From contig NW_025954965.1 of the NCBI RefSeq assembly GCF_022376445.1, forward strand, positions 682,001 through 746,000: a stretch of DNA of 64,000 nucleotides. The letters run 5' to 3'. Of the stretch, positions 1 through 10,635 are shown in pieces. The position numbers and the translations under genes are program-made. This stretch comes from Fomitopsis serialis (lineage: Eukaryota; Basidiomycota; Agaricomycetes; Polyporales; Fomitopsidaceae). The notes under the pieces were generated by a model that saw nothing but the letters and a program-made list of their open reading frames with translations, searched no databases and was not told where the DNA came from. The stretch's first letter is position 1; each line of letters opens with the position of its first letter.

Positions 1-2211
1 ACTTCGGCCGTACACCCTTGCACAGGTGAGCTCTAGCTACACATGAGTCATGTATATCTTGTGCTAGTTTGTTTATGTTCCTGTCATACACGCGTGATCT
101 TCATACATGATATCTACAATATAACACATGGTGTTGTCCCTTGTCCTGACTGTGCCGCTCTCTCAGGACAAGTCCCCGAACTCATCCACCACCATGTTTA
201 CAGTAGTACCCGAAGAGGATCTATGTGGGCTGGAGGATCTCAAGGCTCAGCACCTTCCGGCAGTCAGGGCACCAAGGACACTCGACCCCTACGAGATAGG
301 CAGTTCCAAGCGAAGATGCGACAGGATGTCGTCACTTGGCTATTGGACAACGGCATGAATTACTCCCCGCAGGTGTTGCAGCAAATCACGAGCAAAGACT
401 TTCGCACCGTATACCAGGATTTGGTGAGGCTGCTTGACCCAGAATGGCCATTTACGGAGCAGAAATTCGAGGAGCAGTTCGTCCAATCGTTGCGAGCTCT
501 ACGATACCCATACCTAGGTCAGCTAGATATCAGGACCCTGACGACTCCTGGAGCGATGCATACGTGGCCGCTCTTGTTGGGAGTGCTGCATTGGTTAGCT
601 GAGATGGGAAGGGTCAGTCGACTGTACCAGCGAATACTATTGTTGGTCGGCTGATGCATGATACTCAGGCGAGGACACGTTATCTTGAAAGCAAAGACGT
701 CACCCTGCAAGACTCGGAACTCGTACCTGACGAGTTCGAGGATATCAATCACCACCAAGCTCTCGCGTTGGACCATTGTACGCTCGCGTATGGAATGTTT
801 CTAGAGGGCAAGGATGCATTTCCAGAAGAAGAGAAGATTCTTGAGGCACGATACGGTGAGTCGCGCGGCCGCACATCCAGTACAATGCTCTCATGTGCCA
901 CGTACAGCGAGAAAGGACGAGAAGGTTGTGGCTCTACTTGAAATGCAAAGGGAGGAACTGCACCGCGCTCAACTCGAACTGGAAGCCTTGGGGAAAGCGC
1001 CAGTATGTGAACCAAATGGGCGTATAACTGCCTTTGCTTATCATTTGTCTAGGCACCAATCGAGGACCTCAAGAAAGACCACGGGTTCATAACGCGGGAT
1101 AAAGCAAAGTTCGAAGAAATTCTCCGGCGCTGTGAATCCAAGAAGAAGAAACTCATCGACAGTCTGGCGCGAGAAAAAGCTGATATAGCATATCGGGGTA
1201 TGTCGCGTTCTTTCCCCCGACCCCTTCGACTCATGATGACGTGCGATTTAGTGTCCACCTTGGAAGAATTGCAGGCGGAGGAAGCAAGGTTGGCGGCAGT
1301 TGTGAGGGAACAGAACCTCTCCCCTGAAGAGGTGATCCGCATGAACACCGAACATGAGACTCTTACTCGTGATCTCGAAACACTCAAGCACAAGATCGCG
1401 GAAACGAACCAAGTCCTGGTGAAGCTCGAAGTCTCGCTCACGAGGAAAGTTTCAGATGCGGAGGAGGCGCTGGATATGTACGCGAACCTCTTGGCAAACC
1501 TCGGACTATTCCCGCCCCTGCCACCGCCCCTCGAGGGTGTCGATCTGACGCTGGACCTCAATTCAGCGGCGGCTAACCCGCAGAACCTGCTCTCGGGTGC
1601 AGACATCCGGAGGGTCATCAAGCCAACTCTCAGCCGCGTCGCCGAGATGAAGCGCACTGAGCGTGCGGACGTCGAGAGCGAGCGGATCAAAGTGGATAAT
1701 GAGCTCGACCAGCTGACCCTCGAATGCGAAAATATGGACGAGGAGGTGCTGGAGACCAGTAACAAGGTCAACGCTCTAAATGACCAGGCCGATGAATTAC
1801 GAGAGGCATGTCCTTTCATTACTGACAAACCATTGCCTTGCGATTGGATAATACCTGACTGACGCGACAATTTGACACAGGCTGCTCAACAAGAAGCCCT
1901 AGTCAGCAACGCTGAAGCGACTCGGCTGGAACGAGATCTTGCGCAGGCTAGGACAGCCGCGCTCGCTAATGGCGTCGGTGTCAAGTCCCGTCTCCAAGCT
2001 CTACAGATTGCGTATGTGTCGTGGCCTACTTTGAGTTGCGTAGACTCTGACGCTCTTGTTCGCCAGCCACCGAGAACAAATTGACAAAGTCAATCGTCTC
2101 AAGGACGAAACAATGCGCGCAATCATCAAGAACAGTAGCGATATCGTCATGTTCAAGGAGGAAGTGTCCAAACAGCTCAAGCACCTCAGAGATTTCGCCG
2201 AGGCCAACTAA
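1..2211 (+). CDS. NDC80: Kinetochore protein NDC80 (HEC1), 5' end off the window
   Basis: NDC80 is the microtubule-binding subunit of the outer-kinetochore NDC80 complex and links spindle microtubules to centromeres. The calponin-homology region is visible at about 260-640 (PLRDRQFQAKMRQDV, then HTWPLLLGVLHWLAEMGR), followed by the conserved PDEFEDINHHQALAL segment near 725-770. A long coiled coil begins around 920 and runs to the stop at 2209-2211. The start is missing: bases 1-25 look like the end of an upstream exon followed by a donor (cag/gtgagc), with an acceptor near 169. At least five further introns fit, for example 614-670, 856-about 906 and about 2010-2066. Each splice keeps frame and no break was seen. 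Identity is secure from order and motifs; exact exon borders are inferred. Confidence 0.9.
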
Positions 2212-4221
2212 GCATCTACCGCATCTGACGCGGTGCTATAGTCTTGCGCCATCGACCTCCCAGCAGTGTATTATTGCCTTAGTCAGTGCACTTTCCGTAT
2301 GCGGTACATTTATACTATCTATTTGACTCGACGCAGGATTCGGTAGCATCGTACGCTCGACATCTCCGGAAGGGTGGAATCGATGAGAGTATACGCCCCA
2401 CGATGCCGAGAATCTGTCCGAGGATATTGCAGCTGATTCGCCAACCGAGGACTCTCCGTGGTAGAAGCCTGTCGAATGTCTTCTCAATATCCGTTTTGAA
2501 CCTGGGCTCCACTCTGGAACAGACTCGAACTGTCATGAACGATTCTGCCTACGGTTGCGATGAGGGCGTGCGCCCAGTGGTTTCCCAAGGAGGGTGTCTG
2601 GCCGCATATGGCTTTCACACGCGTTGCTACGGTGCACCCTTTCATGTACGTATGCTTCTCAGCGACTACCACTTGAGGGATTAATGCGGCCAAAGAGCGG
2701 TTCCGCTCCGACGAAGATTTGCGCATACCCCCAGGAATGAAGTGTCCATAAGGTGTCGCATGGTGGAGCCTACCTCTCTCAGTTATGGGGTGCGTCTGAA
2801 TTACAAACCACTGAACGATGCGGATCTACGCTGACACCCCACCCACTGCAGCTGCGTTGTACCTCACAGCCTCTTCGCTCTGTTGAGTGCAGGACTGTTC
2901 TCACTGCCAAATATCGCTTCGTGGAAAGCTGCCAATGTGTTTCCGCATTTCGGTACCGTCCTCTCACGCCATGGTTACCGGTAGCCGGGGTCGGGTTCTA
3001 TCAAGGTACGGCACTTTTGCACAAACAGCTCTATGATTAGGTCTACCTCATCCCCATTGGGACGGTGTACCACGAGCGGACTTTCTGGTGGATACCCGGA
3101 ATGCTCTCGTCAAACCGTCCTTCCTAGTGCAGCGGCGGGATCACTGCCTTCGAAGGGCAAGATGACATGTAGGTCCGTCATGAGGCTCGATGCGCAGCGA
3201 AAGCAAACCTTCAATTGTCCAGAATGCCATGAACTGGTCAGGGGACGATCTCGACACAGTTTCGCCTTGCACGATAAGTTTATTCGACGCCTGTCTGACG
3301 GGTGGAAGATGCGTACGGTAAGTCTGACTTGATTGACTCAACGCGAATGCCAAGGCCTCCGAGCACGGACAGTGCCGGTGAGATCTACAGAATTCCTACC
3401 CTCTCTCATGAGCTCCGCTCTACCGGAGTCACAGATGAAATCCGCTAGGTAGTCGGACTCGGACTCAGACAGGTGCGTAGATCTCAGACATTCACGGACC
3501 GCTCGTTGACTAATTCCGATTGCAGAGTAAGGTCATTGGCTCCCTGTACTGCTAGCAGTCGACCGGCCGTGTGCTTCCACGACTGTCTAGATCCAGATCG
3601 AAGCAGACTTCTGAGAAGTCGAAGTGGAGATTATCATCATTCGCCCTCCTGTGTGGCAAGCCGTGAGTCGGTGCGATAAGTGAACCGTCTTTTGAATAGT
3701 CACGGTGGGAACTGACCGCAGAAAACATGCGTAGCTGTGCGCTATGGTGTGGAATCGCATATGTTCCTGACGCCAACGTCGACGCAAGCGCCACCTTCAT
3801 AGCTTGTGAGACTTTTGCTCACGGCGAGCTCCTTCGGGTGAGATACGTGCTGAGATATACCGTTTGTTTTTAGAAATCGCTTCTCGTTATTTCACAGATT
3901 TTGGTCCGTGCACACCGGCAGCACCACCTGCTCACGAATAGGGTACTGCATGGCGGATGCGCCGAACTCTCAGGAGAATCTGGCAGTACCCTCCTCGGTA
4001 TCACGGGCCATATCTTTGACCGAGGAACCATTCTCCGACACCATCTCATGGGCAGCGTGGGTTGCGCCGTATATTACAGACCTGTTCTCGGCATCGCTCA
4101 AAATCTATATAAGGTTGTGTGGACTGCGCTGAGGATGACTTGGAACTCCCCCCTTCGCGTCTTGGGATAGCTTCACTGTTTGCTGCGGCCCTCACCAGCT
4201 CTCGATAGTCGCTGTCCCATC
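2212..4221. other. 2-kb stretch with no recognisable gene
   Basis: The stretch lies between the NDC80 stop and the TmpA-like start, with only short open frames (at most 132 codons) on both strands. No frame gave a family I recognise, and I could not chain the frames with convincing splice sites into one protein. A few short peptides look protein-like, for example RFRSDEDLRIPPGMK near 2699-2745 and an acidic run near 3450. This fits either a decayed gene or a fast-evolving lineage-specific gene. The last part should hold the TmpA-like promoter. Confidence 0.5.
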
Positions 4222-6598
4222 ATGTCGTCCGAACCTACGCCTGAAGTCCCAGCGCCCGCGTACGATGAGGCGGAGAAGGGTGCTCTACCTGACATTCACT
4301 CTCGGCCCATCGAAGTCTCGTTCAAGGACGAGAAGAAGGACCTCACGATTGCTCAAGTCTTGCCCGTGCCTTCCGAGAAGGAGACACCGGCACCTCCTGC
4401 CAAGGCTAGCAAACCACAGCAGTGGAAGTACTCCAGGTGGATCATCTGGACACTCTGGTACGACATGTACCGGTAAGTGTTTCAGATCCATGTCCTAAAC
4501 GTATGTGTGAGCTTACACGACGATCATGTATGTAGGAAGCTCTTTACGATCACCTTTTCCGTCAACATAATCATGTTTGGTTTTGCGGTGTCAGGCCATT
4601 GGCCGTATGCTTACAAGTATGGCGGTGCCATGGCTATCGGCAACTTCAATGTCTCGGTTCTCGTACGGAATGAGATCTTTGGACGGTGTCTGTATGGTTT
4701 CGTGAACTTCTTCTTCGCAAAGGTAAGTCATCGTCGCAGATTCTTCATGTGAGACCGTTGGTCTGACATTCATGACAGTGGGCGCCGCTGTGGTGGCGGC
4801 TGGGATGCACGTCTGTGTTGCAGGTATGCCTAGTACATCTGATGATGCCGTGCATCGCTGACTCCAACACAGCATCTGGGTGGAATACACTCCGGTTGCG
4901 CAGTCTCTGGTGTCATCTGGCTGACTCTGAGAACTGTCCATGTCTACGTGAACCATGCCGTCTATCCCAATGCGCTGCTGGCATGGGCAGTGATCTCTAA
5001 CCTCACTCTGTTCATCACGATGGTTGCTGGCTTCCCTTGGGTACGTAACTCGCATCACAAGTAAGTTCGCAATTTCACTACATGCATTTTGTTCCCCACT
5101 GACGTGACACCAGCGTGTTCGAGCGCTGGCACCGTTTCATGGGCTGGACTGGCCTCTTCTCGTCCTGTATGCAGTTTACAGCCTCGCCGTACTGATTTAT
5201 GACTGATAATGATGTAGGGATATTCGTTCTTTTGGGGGACCTGTACTATGAACCGACGCGGACATGGAATATCAACGGCGTTCACATCGTGCGACAGCAA
5301 GACTTCTGGTATGTGATGGGTATGACGCTCTGGATTGTCCTTCCGTGGATCTGCACACGGCGCGTGAAGATCGACATTGAGCTGGTAAGTAACCTACCGA
5401 TCCATTGCACAATCTTTGTGCACCCTTCTCACTGCCAAGGTCAGCCATCCAACAAAGTCGCCGTGCTCCGTTTCGAGCGTGGGATGCAGCAAGGTCTTCT
5501 GGGACGTGTGAGCAGGAGTGCTGTGAAGGAATACCACGCCTTCGGTATTATCTCGTAAGTTGTATCCCACCATTCTGACTATTGATAACAAACGTTGAAC
5601 TTCGAACAGAGAAGGCCCACATTCCAGGTATCATTACATGGTGTGCGGTGTCCAAGGTAGGCATCCGGACATCCTCCGTCGAGCGTTGGCTCACCACGTG
5701 TAAAGGTGACTTCACAAAGAGTCTTGTCAATGACCCTCCGCGGACCATATGGACACGAGAGCTGAAGGTCAGAAAAGAATTGCTTCCGGTCATCACCTGT
5801 TTCTGACGATTAGACAGTTGGCTGGTGTCTCCAATACGTCGAAGCTGTATAATCGGGGCATCCGAATCTGCACTGGAACCGGTATCGGTGCGGCGCTAGC
5901 GACGTGCATCCAGTCGCCTTACTGGTTCGTTCTTCGTCTCTCTTGGCTGTTTTCGGGAATGACAGTTTTTCAGGTACCTCATCTGGATTGGTACGCGCCG
6001 GCTTGACTCGAGTTCATGTTATAGACCCTTGATGCTGGTTGTTTTGCAGGGTCAGATCAGGAGAAGACGTTCGGTCCGACGATTAGCGGTCTGATCAACA
6101 GGAACATTGGGCCTGAGCGATACCTCCTCTGGGACAGTAAAGTGCGAGGAGGACGGCCTGATACACGAAAGATCCTGAAGGAGATATACCACTCCTGGAA
6201 GGCTGAAGGCGAGTCTAATCGGTATCGTTGACTCAACGTCGATTAACAGTTTGACAGTCGTCTTCATCACCTCTAACTACCAAGGAAACTCAGAGATGAT
6301 GCGGGTGAGTGCTGAGTTCGCTATGCTGAGCGGTCGTACTCATCCCTCTCTTCGATAGGCGTGCAAGGCGGAGAAGATTCCATGCTTCGGAACGCTCTGG
6401 GATTTCGTGAGCGACGCACTTCTTCAGGGCAGCACCGGAATACTGACCGTAAACATCATCTCAGTGATCTTTCGTTACGACCCCACGATTCTCTTAGACG
6501 TCATTCCTTACCATATAGACGACGAAGGCAGACGGAAGTCGCCCATGACGATGGTCCTCTCCTTCGCTCACCGCTCAGAATGTATTCTATCGTTGTAA
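4222..6598 (+). CDS. TmpA-like integral membrane oxidoreductase
   Basis: The protein resembles the fungal TmpA family, membrane oxidoreductase-like proteins; the Aspergillus nidulans member affects conidiation. A soluble Pro/Glu-rich N-terminus of about 75 residues (starting MSSEPTPEVPAPAYDEAEKG) precedes several hydrophobic helices. Marker segments are NIIMFGFAVSGHWPYAYKYG, HLGGIHSGCAVSGVIWL and VFERWHRFMGWTGLF. A soluble C-terminal part resembles an NAD(P)-binding module: GIRICTGTGIGAAL near 5850, then KTFGPTISGLINRNIGPERY and CFGTLWDF near 6400. Around eight short introns are needed, for example 5058-about 5113, about 5167-5217 and 6305-6359. The 3' end is uncertain: family members usually stop soon after the GTLWDF motif, whereas this frame runs about 63 codons further to a TAA at 6596-6598. 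Substrate and electron donor are not known from the sequence. Confidence 0.8.
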
Positions 6599-6987
6599 TC
6601 GGATCTATGCATATGGTCATTCACAGTACCAGTGGGAAAAGTCGCACCCTGCGACCGGATCACCTATCAACTAGCAACAAACGAAGACTGGGAACGGGAG
6701 AACCAATGAGATGCATGCTGCCGACTGCAGATCGAGAGATGCCATCGGTAGGATTCAGTACGCAAAAACATATCATGACGCAATACCAGGATCCAATTGC
6801 AAGGGAGCACGGACTCGGAGAGCGCTAGTACCGTCCAGTAGCCTCCCACACTGCCAATGACCGTCAATGTTCCCATCCATGTATAGGGACGAATGGCAAG
6901 GCGCAGCAATCTATGGGAAGCGGGCCAGGAGCATGAGAAGCGACGCATGCTGCGTGATTGGTTGAGCACTGGGCGAGCGGCAGTGGA

Positions 6988-8327
6988 TCAAATATAGTCT
7001 TCCAGTACTTTGCCTCGCTTGCCCATCCAGGGCCACCGTTTTCTGGGATTTACGTGCATATTAGGCTCAAGCTTCACTCCTCGCCTTGGAAGCTCAGTGA
7101 GGATCCGTGCGATGTTCCGTGCATCCTGTACACATGAAATTGTCAAGGTTTGTTAACGTTACAGACAGACTGATGTGAGAATGTGGTGTGCGATGACTCA
7201 CGTCAATACCGCTGTGTTGGCGACCTTGGAATGGCGCAAGGCTCAGGGATGCCAGTTGGCGCGGAATCGTAAGCGCAACACGACGCGAGATTGGAAAGGC
7301 ATGCTAGGGAACCACCAGGTTCACAAAGTTATCCATAGCCAGCACAGGGGAACGCACCTGCTGCCCTGACTGTTCGCCGATAGCCGAGCGTTTGTCCAGG
7401 ACGGCATCGAGCAAGATGTGAACGGCCTTGCGAATGTCTAGCACGTCCCCTGTAATCCATGCCGGCATCGGGACCTGCCAAGGTGCTGATCAACATGAGG
7501 ACAAGGGTGCCACCTGGAGCAACCGTTCTCGACCTTTGAAATGAAGCACTGCTTCACCACGAAGTCGCGTATGTCGTACGGGCCGTCAGAGCACCAACAG
7601 AATTTGACAAGGCGGCGGCCAGTGTCAGGGTCGATAAGGCCATTGGCTTCGAGGAACTCTCGGAAGCTGTCTACGAGCTCTGTGAACGTCGGAGCACTGT
7701 CAACTTGCTCCTGCGTAAGTGAGAGTCACGTATGATTGGGCTGTGCTCGACGCATTGTTCTAGAGACGAACCTGGGTAATTCCAGTGAGCTGAGTGCAAA
7801 ATTCGGAGAGTTGAGGTCTCCATGTTGGCTTCACGAAGCTTCTGAATTCACTGACTACCTCGAGGCATTCAGCGAGACCCTCGTCGTCTTTGTCCTTCCA
7901 ACGCAGGAGGCACACTGGCCATTCCTGGTAAAGTTGTCAGAAAGTACATATTCAGCAACCAATCCCGGGTACTTTCAATGATCTCGTTTGGATAATCGAA
8001 AGATTTTGTACCCTCGCACGTCCCCTCGACGTCTAGAACAAGGAATGCGTCGTACAACTGCTTGGCGCGTTGCCTACTTTCCTGATCTTCTAGCACAGTT
8101 ATCTCCGGTGGCTCCTACGACGCATATAGGTACAGATAGTTCGTAGATAGACCGGAGAAAGCACATACACGGAGGGACCGTACGTCCGCGTTACTGCTCA
8201 AATTCCCTTCACACGACCACCACCGTCGCCGGATAGATCTCACACAAAGCAGGAGGACCACTGTCAGGCCGAGCAAGATGTAGTCTTGCACTGTTCCGGT
8301 CCACATGTACCTCGAGATAGAAAACAT
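6988..8327 (-). CDS. ERI1-type DEDDh 3'-5' exoribonuclease with N-terminal membrane segment
   Basis: The gene encodes a 3'-5' exoribonuclease of the RNase T/ERI1 group, which trims small RNAs and histone or rRNA 3' ends. Catalytic landmarks are LVLDVEGTCEG (first Asp/Glu pair, about 8010-8040), FCTQLTGI and SAPTFTELVDSF (about 7640-7810), FCWCSDGPYDIRDF (third Asp, about 7565-7605) and HSGIDDARNIARIL (final His and Asp, near 7110-7210). The C-terminus reads RKRWPWMGKRGKVLEDYI. The first exon, if correct, encodes a hydrophobic helix (YILLGLTVVLLLCVRSIRRR) followed by basic residues. It joins the nuclease in frame when the intron runs from a donor at about 8178 to an acceptor ending at about 8117. 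That N-terminal exon is inferred from frame and splice sites. The gene is convergent with the TmpA-like gene. Confidence 0.82.
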
Positions 8328-8757
8328 GTTGGACGGATGCTCAAGACTCCGATCTCCCGTTTGTCCTCCGATCTATCACTGGCCAGTCTCGCTGTTGATA
8401 GTTCAACGAATGTACCGTGCCGAGCACGTACCGTGTACTCGATAAGACAGATACGAGCGTTTGCGATGCGACAATATCCCCACTTCCACTACAGAGTGAG
8501 ACGGAGGTAGAAGTGAACCTTGAGGCAGCCTTGAGGACGATTTTGACTTCGAACATCGCACGAGACACAGATCACATGATGCAGATTTTGCGGAGATCCT
8601 TGAGCGCTCGTCTGCCAAAGCCGTCGGGCCCTCTTCGAAAGAGCCTTCGCATGGGACCACTCTTGGACTCGAGTTCGTCGGACGCTACTCTGGCCTGCCA
8701 CTGAGCATTCCTCGCCCTCGCTCAGTCATCACACAAAAGCGTTGGATTTGACTCAAG
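8328..8757. promoter_or_regulatory. Divergent intergenic region between ERI1-like gene and CMS1
   Basis: These 430 bases separate the starts of two divergent genes and should hold both promoters. Open frames on both strands reach at most 95 codons (8417-8704, +), with no recognisable family and no clear splice partners. No TATA box stands out. Confidence 0.4.
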
Positions 8758-9905
8758 ATGAGCAAGCAAGGCGGTGACGATCTGGATGACGACTTTGTAC
8801 CAGATGACCTCGTTGCGCTCTCGGAGGACGAGGACGCAGGCCAGTCGGCTGAGGGGGATGATGTCGGCGCATTTCTGAGCGCAGGGGAGGAGGATGAACC
8901 TCGAACAACAGGAGCGCAGGGTGCGACCATGAGTGCCAGTGAGAAGAAACGGAAACGGCGGGCGAAAGAGAAGGAGCGCAGGGCGAAGGTATGTGACCAT
9001 GAAACGTCAGTGGAATGGAGACTGACATACCTTTTGCATCATCCGTCGCCTTCAGAAACGCCGACTTGCCGAAACACTGGATCCTGTCGAGGCACCCTCT
9101 GTCGCTGCCCAGCCTTCAGTACTTCTAGCGGATTACCTGTCCTCCATGCAAGCGAAGACATTCGCGAAGATGTCGAGTATCGAGTTGGCGGATGTTCAAA
9201 TCCCTGGTACATATGTCACGGTTCTCTCTCGGAGCATGCTCTTAATGTTGACGCCTAGGCAGAGAGTTCGATAGTGGACACCACGCAATGGACTGGGTCC
9301 AGGAATCTGGACCAACTGGTGGATTTCATAACCAAGAGTGCGTCTTGCTGTTCCCACCTTCGGGTATACATGTTTACCGAGCCAGCTACAGTGGTACCCA
9401 CACTGCGTACTCGTTTGTCGCAGAGACCCAAGTCCAACGGGTCGCCGACGTTGATATTTCTGGCTGGAGCGGCGCTGAGAGTAGCGGACGTCACACGAAT
9501 ACTTAAGGACAAGAGATTGCGTGGAGAGAAGGGTGGAGAGATCGCCAAGCTGTTCGCCAGACACTTTAAGCTCGAGGAGCACGCCGCCTACTTGCGCAGA
9601 ACAAAGATAGCTGCAGCTGTAGGCACGCCGGGCCGGCTAGGGAAGCTGCTGTGCGAAACAGGTACGCTTGCGCGGAGTTGCTCACAGTTGCTCACGGATG
9701 CATGCTCACGACTGGCTGCTGTACAGACGTGCTTTCCACCTCCGCGTTGACGCACATTATTCTCGACGTCTCATATCAGGACGCGAAGAAGCGCGGCTTA
9801 CTGGACATTCCTGAGACCAGGGACGAGGTCTTCCGGACGGTCTTAGGTGCACCGAAGGTTTTACAGGGTCTTATGCAGGGGAAGATCCAATTAGTGTTGC
9901 TATGA
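8758..9905 (+). CDS. CMS1: CMS1-like ribosome biogenesis protein
   Basis: CMS1 is a nucleolar protein of the 90S/small-subunit processome whose fold resembles a DEAD-box helicase core. The start at 8758 opens an acidic N-terminus (DLDDDFVPDDLVALSEDED) followed by a Lys/Arg stretch (KKRKRRAKEKERRAK) typical of nucleolar targeting. The core carries PTLIFLAGAALRVADVTRIL, KLRGEKGGEIAKLFARHFKL-like sequence, AAVGTPGRLGKLLCET and the C-terminal ILDVSYQDAKKRGLLDIPET and RDEVFRTVLGAPKVL. Introns fit at about 8988-9054, 9207-9257, about 9338-9391 and about 9660-9726, all GT..AG and in frame. No frame break was seen. It is convergent with the mL60 gene, 91 bases between stops. Confidence 0.87.
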
Positions 9906-9996
9906 ATACATTAGGATGTCTTGCTACTAAGCATCGCTGCGAGTGTAGAACATGCATAGTAATGCAACTGTTTGTTGCATGCTCGATATCCGTAAC

Positions 9997-10467
9997 TCAG
10001 AAACCCACAGGGCTTTGCCGCAAAGTCAGCTGAAATGCGAGATGAGTATTGAATAAACATATCGCGCCGGTCATGCTCACCCGAGTCCACTTGGGAACCT
10101 TGTGGATGCCCTTCCGGTAGCCCCTTGTGTGCCGAGTGAAGACCGTGTATTTGTCCCTGGGTGCCATTTCATGCTCTTTGGGGAGCTGCAGAGCTTTCGT
10201 CTGTGTACAAGTGTGAACGTACATCCTACAGGAGCTTGAATCGACACTTACGAGAGAAGCACATTCAACCCCACTTGCCCTGACTGCCTCGATGACTGCG
10301 TCCACCCTCTTCAGTCGTGTCCTGGCATTAGCTTTGCGAGTACTCGACAACTTCCACGGGACCTTCCTGTCTGACGCATTAGCAGGTTAACGACGTCTAT
10401 AAGAGATCTCTTCTCACCAGAGGAGGCCGCTAAGACTTGGCTGTGTTGCCCTGAACGCCCCGAACAT
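9997..10467 (-). CDS. MRPL31: Mitochondrial large-subunit ribosomal protein mL60 (MRPL31)
   Basis: mL60 is a fungal-specific structural protein of the mitochondrial 54S subunit. The reading frame assembled across introns begins MFGAFRATQPSLSGLLWK and continues VPWKLSSTRKANARTRLKR, then TKALQLPKEHEMAPRDKY, GYRKGIHKVPKWTR and ends LTLRQSPVGF. This matches the family pattern, including the PKEHEM, KGIHKVPKWTR and C-terminal GF signatures. Three introns are needed: one after the LLW codon near 10414, one around 10208-10250, and a last one at about 10028-10080 just before the final ten codons. Length is about 105 residues, as usual. The start is 168 bases from the divergent SF3A1 start, so the two probably share a promoter. 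Confidence 0.9.
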
Positions 10468-10635
10468 GCTGTCCCCAAGTCGCCGTACAGAGCTGAGCGT
10501 GCAACTTGCAGGTCGGTGGCAGAAATTTGCTGACTAAGCCGCGTCCCGGCAGTTCTCGAGCGCTTGACGCGGACACTGCGACCTCGGCGACCTCGTCTGC
10601 TCTCGCTCACTACCATCGTCGTCAGTCTCGCCGAG
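10468..10635. promoter_or_regulatory. Shared divergent promoter of mL60 and SF3A1
   Basis: A 168-base gap lies between two divergent start codons. It contains no TATA box that I can see. The compact spacing implies shared control elements; this is inference from layout only. Confidence 0.45.

Noticed and set aside
2212..4221. Possible transposon remnant
   Set aside because: No transposase or reverse transcriptase motifs, terminal inverted repeats or target duplications could be seen.
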